A DNA stretch of 64,000 bases, from the NCBI RefSeq assembly GCF_004214935.1, contig NZ_SFCC01000012.1:1-64000 (forward strand). Direction: 5' to 3'. Below the pieces are notes generated by a model. The model saw only the letters and a program-made list of their open reading frames with translations. It was not told the DNA's origin and searched no databases. The stretch comes from Amycolatopsis suaedae (GTDB lineage: Bacteria > Actinomycetota > Actinomycetes > Mycobacteriales > Pseudonocardiaceae). This document shows positions 17,257 to 25,347 of the stretch, in pieces; position 1 is the stretch's first letter; each line of letters begins with the position of its first letter. The position numbers were made by a program, and so were the translations under genes.

Positions 17257-18804
17257 TCACGACGACAGCACCGCCATGGTGCGCAGCCCTGGCCACATCC
17301 GCGACCACGGTTCCCTCGGCCCGGCGACCAGCAGGAGCGACGCCCTGCCCAGCTCGGTACCCGCGGCCGGCCCGACCTCACCCAGTGGGATCACCTCGGC
17401 GAACAGCTCCCTGGCCGTCTCGGGTGCCCAGCCGACCAGGAGCGTGAGCTGTGTGTCGTCGGACGGCGACCCTAGGTAACCGAATCCCCGCGACGGGCTG
17501 TACACCGGGTTCGGCAGGTCCCGCCGGGGACCGAGCACCCGCAGCGCCCCGGCTTCCCAGTAGTACCGCGTGACGACCGGGGTGGCCGCCCGCTCCGGCG
17601 GCGGGAGTTCGCGCAGGGCCCGCGCCACCGAGTCCGCGAAGGCCGGCCACACGTACTCCTCCCCCGCGGTGTCCTGCATGGCCAGGTCGTCCCGCTGCCC
17701 GGCGGCGAACAGTGTGGTGGCGGCCAGCGGAAGCTGGGTGAACGTCAGCACGGCCGACAACGCGATGACCGGCCACGTGGGTACCCAGCGCCACCAGCGC
17801 GCTGGGGGCCGCAGCTGCAACTGGACGGCGGCGGCCGCGAAGGTCACCGGGAGGATCCCGAGGACATAGGTGTACCGGCCGCCCGCGATCAGGATGAGCG
17901 CGATGACGCCGAGCACCGTCCACCCGAGAAAGCGGTAGTCCCGCAGGTCCGGTGAGGACAACAGCTTCCACAGGCCGAAGCAGAAGAACACGGTGCCCGC
18001 CACGAGCCCGGTGACCAGCAGCAGGTGCGGCAGGAACAGCAGCCGTCCGCCGGACAGGATCTCCTGCTCGGCGGCGACGGCCTCGCTCATCGCCAGCTGG
18101 GGCCATCCGTTGGCCGCCTGCCACAGCAGTCCGGGTGCGGTGGTGAACAGCGCGAACGCGGCCCCAGCCCACAGCAGGGGCCTGCGCAGCAGATCCCGTG
18201 GACCGGCGATCAGGACGCCGATCCCCAGCGCCACCCACAACACGGGGATGAGGAACTTCATCTGCAGCGCGACCGCCGTGGCCACCCCGGCCCACAGCAG
18301 CGGCAGGTCGGCGGCCGTCCCGGACGCGCCGTCCCGGCGCAGCCGGACCCAGCGCACCACCAGCCAGGACACGACCGTCCACAGCAGAATGCTGAACGAG
18401 TCGGTCTGCAGGGCGCCGCCGTACCAGAGGAAGGCGAGGCCGAACACGGCGGCGGTCATGGCCTGCGCCCGCCGGTGCCCGCCCATCTCCCGGGCCAGCA
18501 GCGCGGCCACGATGACACCGGCCAGCACCGCCAGCAGCGAAGGCAACCGCAGTGCGTACACCGATCCCGGGAACCAGGTGTCCATCAGCCAGGCGACGAG
18601 CGGCACGAACGGTGGCTGATCGGCGTAGCCCCATTCCAGTTGTGCACCCGCGGCGATGAAGTACAACTCGTCCGGGTCATGACCATGACCACCCAGTGTG
18701 ATCAACAGTGGTGCCGCGACAGCGGCGACCACCAGGAGCACGGGCCCCCACGCCAGGGGTGCCAGCGCACTCGCACGCGTCCCCATCTCCTTGATTTCGA
18801 CCAT
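17257..18804 (-). CDS. Membrane glycosyltransferase of the GT39/ArnT-like (PMT_2) kind
   Basis: A 515-residue integral membrane protein with about ten hydrophobic segments. Near the N-terminus is the acidic motif GHDPDELYF, expected in the first external loop, followed by YADQPPFVPL. Both fit polyprenyl-phosphate-sugar dependent transferases of the ArnT/PMT superfamily, which glycosylate lipids or proteins outside the membrane. The C-terminal third is a soluble extracytoplasmic part. The ATG at 18804 is used; a second ATG at 18786 is possible and neither has an ideal ribosome site. It converges on the 3-dehydratase with a 36-bp gap. It might belong to the polyketide cluster, but nothing ties it to it. 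Confidence 0.8.
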   Translation of the reverse strand: MVEIKEMGTRASALAPLAWGPVLLVVAAVAAPLLITLGGHGHDPDELYFIAAGAQLEWGYADQPPFVPLVAWLMDTWFPGSVYALRLPSLLAVLAGVIVAALLAREMGGHRRAQAMTAAVFGLAFLWYGGALQTDSFSILLWTVVSWLVVRWVRLRRDGASGTAADLPLLWAGVATAVALQMKFLIPVLWVALGIGVLIAGPRDLLRRPLLWAGAAFALFTTAPGLLWQAANGWPQLAMSEAVAAEQEILSGGRLLFLPHLLLVTGLVAGTVFFCFGLWKLLSSPDLRDYRFLGWTVLGVIALILIAGGRYTYVLGILPVTFAAAAVQLQLRPPARWWRWVPTWPVIALSAVLTFTQLPLAATTLFAAGQRDDLAMQDTAGEEYVWPAFADSVARALRELPPPERAATPVVTRYYWEAGALRVLGPRRDLPNPVYSPSRGFGYLGSPSDDTQLTLLVGWAPETARELFAEVIPLGEVGPAAGTELGRASLLLVAGPREPWSRMWPGLRTMAVLSS

Positions 18805-19012
18805 GTTCGAGATGTACCACCGGCAAGAGCGGCATGAACGCGGCCGCCGCGATGTCCATCCCAAGGACGCGGCCGGGCTCACAGCGAGTAGCCGAAAGAT
18901 CGACTGAGGACGTCCGGTTGCGACGATCGTCGGAGAAGGCAGCGACTTTGGCAGCGGCAGCCGGTACCGACGACCGAGGCGGGGCGTGGTTTCCGGCTCT
19001 AGCGTCGTGGGT
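18805..19012. promoter_or_regulatory. Divergent intergenic region with a 12-bp palindrome
   Basis: This 208-bp gap lies between divergent membrane-protein genes and holds a perfect palindrome, CGACGATCGTCG, at 18921-18932, roughly midway. It is a plausible operator. No other structure was found. Confidence 0.35.
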
Positions 19013-20095
19013 ATGCATCGTGCTATGACGCAGCAGCTGACCGTCCCCCCTTCCCGAGGACAGGATCCGCACGAACCGGGCCGGCCCGGGCGTAGCTGGC
19101 GCGACCGGCTGATCTGGTGGGCCCCCGTCGTGGGTCTGCTGTTCCTGGCCCCGTTCTGCGCCGAGTTCCTCAGTGGCTACCAGGGGTCGGTGCTCAACCC
19201 GATCGGCCTGCTGATCGGCGTCCTGCTGGTGACGCCGCTCTACGGAAGCGCGGCGCTGCTGATCCGCGAATTCACCCGCCGCGCGGGCCGTGGCTGGCCG
19301 ACGATGCTGTTGCTGGGCGCGGCGTTCGGTCTGGTCCAAGCCGGACTGATCGACCAGGCGCTGTTCAATCACGGCTCGTTCGCCGACGGGCCCTACTGGC
19401 AGACACTGCACACGATCATCCCGGGTGTGGAGATCGACGCCAACCAGCTGATGACGTTCGTGGGCGGGCACATGCTCGTGAGCTTCGCGGCGCCGATCGC
19501 CGTGGTGGAGGCCCTGGCGCCGACCCGGGCGGCGAAACCGTGGCTGGGCCGCCGCGGGCTGGTGGTGGTCGTGCTGATGTACCTGGCCGCCGCCGGTTAC
19601 TACCTGGTGGACTTCGTCATCGCGCCCGAGTTCCGGGCCCGCCCTGTGCAGCTGATCGCGACCGGCGTCACCGCGTTGCTGCTCGCGGCGGCGGCGTTCC
19701 TCGTCCCCCGGCTGCGTACCCGCTCACGGGGCCGCGCCCCGTGGCCGGTGCTGGTCGCCCTGCTGGCGACGGCGGCCCACACCGTCTTCATGGTGATCCG
19801 TGACCCCGGTAGCCCGGGGAAGTGGGCCTGGTCGAGCATCGCCATCGCGGTCGCGGCACTGGCCCTTCTCGGTGCCGTCACGCTGATCTGCTCCACCCGG
19901 CCGGGCTGGACCCCCGCGCACACTCTGGCCGCCGCGGGCCCGGCACTGGTCGTCTACGCCGCCCTCGCCTTCGCCGTGGACCCGAACGGCACCTTCAGCA
20001 CGACGAAGTACCTGGCCAACGTGCTGAACCTGGCCATCGTGCTGGCGCTGCTGGGCTGGGGCTACCTGCGGACCAGCCGGGCCGCCCGGCACTGA
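19013..20095 (+). CDS. Hypothetical multi-pass membrane protein
   Basis: I do not recognise a named family. The 360-residue protein starts with a short charged, proline-rich cytoplasmic stretch and then has about nine or ten hydrophobic segments, for example around LIWWAPVVGLLFLAPFCAEF and later VVVVLMYLAAAGYYLVDFVI. No catalytic motif is visible. The opening ATG is either 19013 or 19025 (MTQQLTV); the first is chosen because GTGGG precedes it. It stands alone, divergent from the membrane glycosyltransferase and 39 bases before the next gene, so it may be cotranscribed with the hydrolase. Confidence 0.7.
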   Translation: MHRAMTQQLTVPPSRGQDPHEPGRPGRSWRDRLIWWAPVVGLLFLAPFCAEFLSGYQGSVLNPIGLLIGVLLVTPLYGSAALLIREFTRRAGRGWPTMLLLGAAFGLVQAGLIDQALFNHGSFADGPYWQTLHTIIPGVEIDANQLMTFVGGHMLVSFAAPIAVVEALAPTRAAKPWLGRRGLVVVVLMYLAAAGYYLVDFVIAPEFRARPVQLIATGVTALLLAAAAFLVPRLRTRSRGRAPWPVLVALLATAAHTVFMVIRDPGSPGKWAWSSIAIAVAALALLGAVTLICSTRPGWTPAHTLAAAGPALVVYAALAFAVDPNGTFSTTKYLANVLNLAIVLALLGWGYLRTSRAARH

Positions 20096-20134
20096 GGCTG
20101 TCCGTCACGCACGCGCCGGCGGTACGGTGCCCTG

Positions 20135-20974
20135 GTGCGCGACATCTCCCGGCGGACCGCCCTCGGCGCCGTCTCCACGATGGCCCTCGGCGGCCTGCTC
20201 ACCAGCCCGGTGGCACAGGCCGCGCCGGCGCCGAAAGCACCGGGCGGGTTCGACCCGCTGCTGCGGCTGCGCATCGCCGCGGCCGAGCTGTACGCCCGTG
20301 GCCGTCCCGGCTTCGCCGGGATGGTGGTGCGTGACCGCGAGACCGGGGCCGTCTGGCGCAACGCCCACTCGGCCACGCTGATCTGGGCGTGCTCGACGCC
20401 GAAGCTGGCCATGGTCGTCGACCTGCTGCTGCGCGACGACGCGGGCGCGATCCGGCTCACCGACCTGGACCGGGCGCAGATGCACGCCATGCTGCACACC
20501 AGCGACAACGACGCCGCGCACGCGCTGTGGAACCGCTACGGCGGCACCGGCTTCGCCACCCGGTTCCCGTCCTACGGCATGACCGACATGCGGTTCAGCG
20601 ACGAGCACCCGCACCACTGGGGCTGGATCCTCACCACCGCGAACGACCTGGACCGGCTGATGACCTACGTGCTCGAACGGATGCCGCGGCGGCACCGCGA
20701 GTACCTGGTGCGCGAGATGCGGTCGGTGGACGTCAACCAGCAGTGGGGTGTGTGGGGTGCCGGGCCGAAGGCGCGGCCCGGGCTCAAGAACGGCTGGTCC
20801 GACGACAACGCCGACGGGTCCTGGCTGGTCAACACGGTCGGCTTCGCCGGTCCCGGTGAGCGCTACACGGTGGCGGTCATGAACAACACCCAGGTGGTCG
20901 AGGGCGGCTTCGAGACCGGCCGGGAGACCACCACCCGGATCAGCGAGATCCTGTTCCGCGGCTACTTCGGCTGA
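20135..20974 (+). CDS. Tat-exported class A beta-lactamase-like serine hydrolase
   Basis: A 279-residue protein with a twin-arginine signal (SRRTALGAVS, then AQA-AP as likely cleavage site). It carries the penicillin-recognising triad: S-x-x-K as Ser87 and Lys90 in STPK, an SDN motif in HTSDNDAAH, and KNGW at the place of KTG. The last differs from the canonical K-T/S-G, so beta-lactam hydrolysis is uncertain; the family also includes peptidases and esterases. The GTG at 20135 gives the full Tat signal. Its 3' end overlaps the convergent BASS transporter gene by 13 bases. Confidence 0.82.
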   Translation: MRDISRRTALGAVSTMALGGLLTSPVAQAAPAPKAPGGFDPLLRLRIAAAELYARGRPGFAGMVVRDRETGAVWRNAHSATLIWACSTPKLAMVVDLLLRDDAGAIRLTDLDRAQMHAMLHTSDNDAAHALWNRYGGTGFATRFPSYGMTDMRFSDEHPHHWGWILTTANDLDRLMTYVLERMPRRHREYLVREMRSVDVNQQWGVWGAGPKARPGLKNGWSDDNADGSWLVNTVGFAGPGERYTVAVMNNTQVVEGGFETGRETTTRISEILFRGYFG

Positions 20975-21867
20975 CCCCGCTCGGCCGCCAGCCGCGCCGG
21001 TTTACGCGCGAACAGGTAGGCCGCGATCGTCGCCGGCACGAACATCAGGATGCCGTAGATCGCGCCGGGGACGGCCATCACCTCGTCGCCGAGCACGGTG
21101 ACCGCGATGGCGATGGCCAGGGTGGCGTTGTGGATGCCGATCTCCATCGCCGAGGCGATGGCCTGCCCGCGTTCCACCCGGAAGGCCCTCGGCACGTAGT
21201 AGCCGACCAGCAGGCTGAGCACGCACAGCAGCAGCGCGGCCGGGCCGAGCCTGCCGACGTTGTCCAGGAACGTCTGGAACTCCTGCACCAGCGCACCGGC
21301 GATGACCAGCACCAGCACGACCACCGACGCGGTCTTCACCGGGCCGCGCATCCGCTCGGCCCACGCCGTCCACCGCCTGCGCACCAGCATGCCGGCCGCG
21401 ACCGGGATCAGGACGATCGCGAACACCTGCAGCATCTTCACCGCCTGCAGCCCGACCGACCCGCCGTCGTCCAGGAACGCCGCCATCGACAACCCGACCA
21501 CCACCGGCAGCGTGAACACGGCCAGTACCGAGTTGACCGCGGTCAGTGTGATGTTCAGCGCGACGTCGCCACCGGCGAGGTGGCTGAATAGGTTCGCCGA
21601 CGTCCCGCCGGGCGAGGCGGCCAGCAGCATCATCCCGACGGCCAGCGTGCCCTGCAGCCCGAACGCGTACACCAGTCCGAAACAGACCAGCGGCAGCACG
21701 ACGACCTGGCACACCAGCGCGACCAGTGCCGCTCTCGGCTGGCGCACGACCCTGCCGAAGTCGGCGACCGTCAGGGTCAGGCCGAGCCCGAACATCACCA
21801 GTGCGAGCGCGACCGGCAGGAACACCGTGAACACCGTCGATCCCATCGGAGCAGTCAACTCGATCAC
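20962..21867 (-). CDS. Bile acid:sodium symporter (BASS) family transporter
   Basis: A 301-residue membrane protein with about nine to ten transmembrane segments. Characteristic family stretches are the sodium-site motif LLAASPGGTSANLFSHLAGG near residue 85 and the later GIHNATLAIAIAV. Family members carry organic anions with sodium. The GTG at 21867 is used; an ATG at 21846 would remove only seven residues. It is divergent from the LysR-type regulator with a 74-bp gap, the usual arrangement of a LysR gene and its target, so it may be controlled by that regulator. Confidence 0.87.
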   Translation of the reverse strand: MIELTAPMGSTVFTVFLPVALALVMFGLGLTLTVADFGRVVRQPRAALVALVCQVVVLPLVCFGLVYAFGLQGTLAVGMMLLAASPGGTSANLFSHLAGGDVALNITLTAVNSVLAVFTLPVVVGLSMAAFLDDGGSVGLQAVKMLQVFAIVLIPVAAGMLVRRRWTAWAERMRGPVKTASVVVLVLVIAGALVQEFQTFLDNVGRLGPAALLLCVLSLLVGYYVPRAFRVERGQAIASAMEIGIHNATLAIAIAVTVLGDEVMAVPGAIYGILMFVPATIAAYLFARKPARLAAERGQPK

Positions 21868-21941
21868 ACGCCGATCGGGAGGTTCGCGACCAAACAGATA
21901 CGGAATCGCAAAACGGACATCACCACGTGGGATGCTGGGGT

Positions 21942-22868
21942 GTGCTGTTGCGTCAACTGGAGTACCTGGCGGCCCTGGCCAGGGAGCGGCACTTCGCCCG
22001 CGCGGCGGCCGCCTGCCACGTGTCCCAGCCGTCGCTGTCGGTGGCCATCCGCAAGCTCGAACGCGAACTCGGCGTGCCGATCGTCCGGCGTGGACAGCGC
22101 TTCGCCGGGCTCACCCCGGAGGGCGAGCGCGTGCTGCTGTGGGCACACCGGATCCTCGGCGAGGTCGACGCGCTGCGGCAGGACCTGTCCACCATGCGGG
22201 ACAGCCTGTCCGGGGTGCTGCGGCTGGGCGCCATCCCGTCGGCGCTGACCGCGGCGCCGATGCTGACCACGCCGTTCTGCGAACGGCACCCGCACACCCG
22301 CGTCTCGCTGGAGTCGTTGTCCTCGCGGGAGATCTCGCACCGGCTCGGCGAGTTCGAACTGGACGTCGCGATGACCTATGTGGACGATGACGAGCTGTCC
22401 GGGGTACGGGTGACCGCGCTGTACGAGGAACGCTACCTGCTGCTCACCCCGGCCGACGGCGAGCTGGCCGGCCGCCCGCTCGTGCGCTGGGCCGAGGTCG
22501 CGGCGCTGCCGCTGTGCCTGCTGACCCGCCGGATGCGCAACCGGCGCGTCCTGGACGAGTTCTTCGCCGGCGACGGCGTCACCGCGGTGCCCGCGATCGA
22601 GACCGACACCGTCGCCTCGCTCTACGCCCACGTCGCCACGCGACGCTGGTCCAGCGTCATCGCCCACGCCTGGCTGCACATGTTCGGGCTGCCCGAGGGC
22701 ATGCGGGTGGTGCCGCTGGAGATGGCGGCTCGGCCGCCGCAGATCGGCCTGGTCGTCGCCGACCACCATCCCGAGCCGATCCTCGCGCGCGCCCTGCTCG
22801 ACCTGGCACGCGGGCTGGATCTGCGCGGCACCCTGGACACCCTGCTGCGTGATCACCTCGCACGATAG
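21942..22868 (+). CDS. LysR-type transcriptional regulator
   Basis: A 308-residue LTTR: the N-terminal winged helix is clear (LEYLAALARERHFARAAAA, then HVSQPSLSVAIRKLERELG), followed by a two-lobed effector domain. The start is uncertain: GTG at 21942 is used, TTG at 21948 has better spacing from GGGG at 21937-21940, and GTG at 21927 is upstream. It is divergent from the BASS transporter and 103 bases before formate dehydrogenase, so it could act in both directions. Its effector is unknown. Confidence 0.88.
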   Translation: MLLRQLEYLAALARERHFARAAAACHVSQPSLSVAIRKLERELGVPIVRRGQRFAGLTPEGERVLLWAHRILGEVDALRQDLSTMRDSLSGVLRLGAIPSALTAAPMLTTPFCERHPHTRVSLESLSSREISHRLGEFELDVAMTYVDDDELSGVRVTALYEERYLLLTPADGELAGRPLVRWAEVAALPLCLLTRRMRNRRVLDEFFAGDGVTAVPAIETDTVASLYAHVATRRWSSVIAHAWLHMFGLPEGMRVVPLEMAARPPQIGLVVADHHPEPILARALLDLARGLDLRGTLDTLLRDHLAR

Positions 22869-22885
22869 CCGCGGCCTATCTCCCC

Positions 22886-22900
22886 ATAGCGACTTTCGCT
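22886..22900. promoter_or_regulatory. Short inverted repeat upstream of formate dehydrogenase
   Basis: AGCGA at 22888-22892 and TCGCT at 22896-22900 are inverted around CTT in the 103-bp gap before the formate dehydrogenase gene. It could be a regulator site. The ribosome site GGGAG at 22959-22963 follows, 8 bases before the ATG. The evidence is weak. Confidence 0.25.
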
Positions 22901-22971
22901 TTGACGGCCGTCACCGGAGGCGAGGAAGGTCAGAAGTACTTACCCCGCAACCATTCTTGGGAGTGACGTCC

Positions 22972-24135
22972 ATGGCGAAGGTGCTGTGTGTGCTCTACGA
23001 CGACCCGGTCGACGGACCGCCCTCGGGCTATGCCCGCGACGGCCTGCCGCACCTGGAGCGCTACCCCGGCGGCCAGACCCTGCCCACCCCCGGCGGCATC
23101 GACTTCACTCCCGGCGAGCTGCTCGGCAGCGTGTCCGGCGAGCTGGGCCTGCGCCGGTTCCTGGAAGGCCAGGGGCACACGCTCGTGGTGACCTCCGACA
23201 AGGACGGCGCGGACTCGGAGTTCGACCGGGAACTGGCCGACGCCGACGTGGTGATCTCCCAGCCGTTCTGGCCCGCCTACCTCACCGCGGAACGGTTCGC
23301 CAAGGCCCGCAACCTGAAGCTGGCCGTGACGGCGGGCATCGGGTCGGACCACGTCGACCTCGACGCCGCGATCGCGCACGGCGTCACGGTGGCCGAGGTG
23401 ACCTACTGCAACAGCATCAGCGTCGCCGAGCACGTGGTGATGATGATCCTCGGCCTGGTCCGCAACTACCTGCCGTCCTACCACTGGATCCTCGACGGCG
23501 GCTGGAACATCGCCGACTGCGTGGCGCGCTCCTACGACGTGGAGGGTATGCACGTCGGCACCGTCGCCGCCGGCCGGATCGGGCTGGCCGTACTGCGCCG
23601 CCTGGCGCCGTTCGACACGCACCTGCACTACACCGACCGGCACCGGCTGCCCGCCGAGGTGGAGCGGGAACTGAACCTGACCTTCCACCCCAGTGCCCAG
23701 GACATGGTGCCGCACTGTGACGTGGTGACGATCAACGCACCGCTGCACCCGGAGACCGAGAACCTGTTCGACGAGGCGCTGATCGGGTCGATGAAGCGGG
23801 GCGCGTACCTGATCAACACGGCCCGGGCCCGCATCTGCGACCGCGACGCCGTGGTGCGGGCGCTGGAGAGCGGGCAGCTCGCCGGCTACGCGGGCGACGT
23901 GTGGTACCCGCAGCCCGCCCCGGCCGACCACCCGTGGCGGAGCATGCCGCACCACGGGATGACGCCACACATCTCCGGCAGCACGCTCTCGGCGCAGGCC
24001 CGCTACGCGGCCGGCACCCGGGAGATCCTGGAATCGTGGCTGTCCGGCGCGCCGATCCGCGACGAGTACCTGATCGTCGACGGCGGCAAGCTGGCGGGCA
24101 CCGGCGCCCACTCCTACTCGGTCACCGCCCGCTGA
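22972..24135 (+). CDS. fdh: NAD-dependent formate dehydrogenase
   Basis: A 387-residue D-2-hydroxyacid dehydrogenase fold enzyme oxidising formate to CO2 with NAD+. Typical FDH features are the N-terminal VLCVLYDDPVDGPP, the cofactor loop GTVAAGRIG, the substrate/catalytic segment around INAPLHPET, and the catalytic His in TPHISGSTL. The length is that of the methylotroph-type enzymes. GGGAG sits 8 bases before the ATG. The LysR gene precedes it and a 26-bp-stem palindrome follows the stop. The probable role is formate detoxification or NADH supply. Confidence 0.95.
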   Translation: MAKVLCVLYDDPVDGPPSGYARDGLPHLERYPGGQTLPTPGGIDFTPGELLGSVSGELGLRRFLEGQGHTLVVTSDKDGADSEFDRELADADVVISQPFWPAYLTAERFAKARNLKLAVTAGIGSDHVDLDAAIAHGVTVAEVTYCNSISVAEHVVMMILGLVRNYLPSYHWILDGGWNIADCVARSYDVEGMHVGTVAAGRIGLAVLRRLAPFDTHLHYTDRHRLPAEVERELNLTFHPSAQDMVPHCDVVTINAPLHPETENLFDEALIGSMKRGAYLINTARARICDRDAVVRALESGQLAGYAGDVWYPQPAPADHPWRSMPHHGMTPHISGSTLSAQARYAAGTREILESWLSGAPIRDEYLIVDGGKLAGTGAHSYSVTAR

Positions 24136-24150
24136 CCCCGCACCGAACGC

Positions 24151-24207
24151 GTGCCGTGAAGGGGGCCCTCACGGCATCTGGTGCCGTGAGGGCCCCCTTC
24201 ACGGCAC
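24151..24207. terminator. Family B palindrome, copy 1: 26-bp stem hairpin between convergent genes
   Basis: The left arm is 24151-24176, the loop 24177-24181, and the right arm 24182-24207; all 26 positions pair. The core reads GTGAAGGGGGCCCTCAC. It lies after the formate dehydrogenase stop, and its right arm includes the stop codon and last residues of the VWA gene coming from the other side (stop at 24199-24201). It is probably a bidirectional terminator. Related copies lie at 31381-31438 and 31814-31841. Confidence 0.85.
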
Positions 24208-25347
24208 TTCGCCGGACTCGGCCCAGCGGGCCAGGTCGTCACGGCGGATGGCGGCCGCCATCAGGTCGGGGAACCGGTCCGGGGTGCAGGCGAACGCGGG
24301 CACACCCAGCTCCGCCAGCGCGGCGGCGTTGTCGCGGTCGTAGGACGGCCTGCCGGAGTCCGACAGCGCCAGCAGCGCGACCACCTGCACCCCGGACGCG
24401 GTCAGCTCACCGACCCGGCGCAGCAGCTCGGGCCGTGCCCCGCCCTCGTACAGGTCGCTGATCAGCACCAGCAGCGTGTTCTCCGGCCGGGTGACCAGCC
24501 CCTGGCAGTAGGCCAGCGCCCGGTTGATGTCGGTGCCGCCGCCGAGCTGCGTGCCGAACAGCAGGTCGACCGGGTCGGCCAGGTGCTCGGTGAGGTCGGC
24601 GACCTCGGTGTCGAACGCGACGTAGCGGGTGGCCAGCGACCGCATCGACGCCAGCACCGCGCCGAACACGCCGGAGTAGACGACCGACTCCGCCATCGAC
24701 CCCGACTGGTCCACCGCCAGGATCACCTCGCGCTGCACCTGGTGCGTCCGGCGCCCGTACCCGACGAACCGCTCCGGCACCACCGTGCCCAGCTCCGGCG
24801 AGTAGTGCCGCAGGTTCAGCCGGATCGTCCGCGCCCAGTCCACATCGGACAGCCGGGGCCGGTGCGTGCGGGCGGCCCGGTCCAGCGCGCCGCGCACGGC
24901 CGCCCTGGTGCGCTCGGCCAGCCGCCGCTCCAGCTCGTCGACGACGGTGCGCACCACCTGCCGCGCGGTCTCCCGCGTCTGCTCGGGCAGCACGCCGTTC
25001 AGCGACAGCAGCGTGCCGACCAGGTGCACGTCCGGTTCGACCGCGCCCAGCAGCTCGGGTTCCAGCAGCAGCTGGGTCAGCCCGAGCCGCTGCACGGCGT
25101 CGCGCTGCATCACCTGGACCACCGTGCTCGGGAAGTACCGGCGGATGTCGCCCAGCCACCTGGCCACCCTCGGCGACGACCCGCCCAGCCCGCCGGTCCG
25201 CCTGCCCCGGCCCTGCTCGGGCTGACCGTCATACAGCGACGCCAGCGCCGCGTCCATCGCCGCGTCCTGTTCGGACAGTCCCTGTCCGGTGCCGTCCTCG
25301 GCGCCGCCCAGCACCATCCGCCACCGCCGCAGCCGGTCCTCGCTCAC
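24199..25347 (-). CDS. VWA-domain (CoxE-like) protein, last gene of the MoxR operon
   Basis: A 382-residue protein with a helical N-terminal part (about 1-200) and a C-terminal von Willebrand A domain (about 205-365). The metal-binding MIDAS is complete: DQSGS (Asp213, Ser215, Ser217), Thr272-Asp273 in GGGTDIN, and Asp298 in LISDLYEGG. VWA proteins of this kind pair with MoxR ATPases as adaptors in complex assembly or remodelling. The GTG at 25347 overlaps the DUF5682 stop by four bases. Its last codons and stop are inside the family B hairpin. The substrate of the system is unknown. Confidence 0.9.
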   Translation of the reverse strand: MSEDRLRRWRMVLGGAEDGTGQGLSEQDAAMDAALASLYDGQPEQGRGRRTGGLGGSSPRVARWLGDIRRYFPSTVVQVMQRDAVQRLGLTQLLLEPELLGAVEPDVHLVGTLLSLNGVLPEQTRETARQVVRTVVDELERRLAERTRAAVRGALDRAARTHRPRLSDVDWARTIRLNLRHYSPELGTVVPERFVGYGRRTHQVQREVILAVDQSGSMAESVVYSGVFGAVLASMRSLATRYVAFDTEVADLTEHLADPVDLLFGTQLGGGTDINRALAYCQGLVTRPENTLLVLISDLYEGGARPELLRRVGELTASGVQVVALLALSDSGRPSYDRDNAAALAELGVPAFACTPDRFPDLMAAAIRRDDLARWAESGEVP

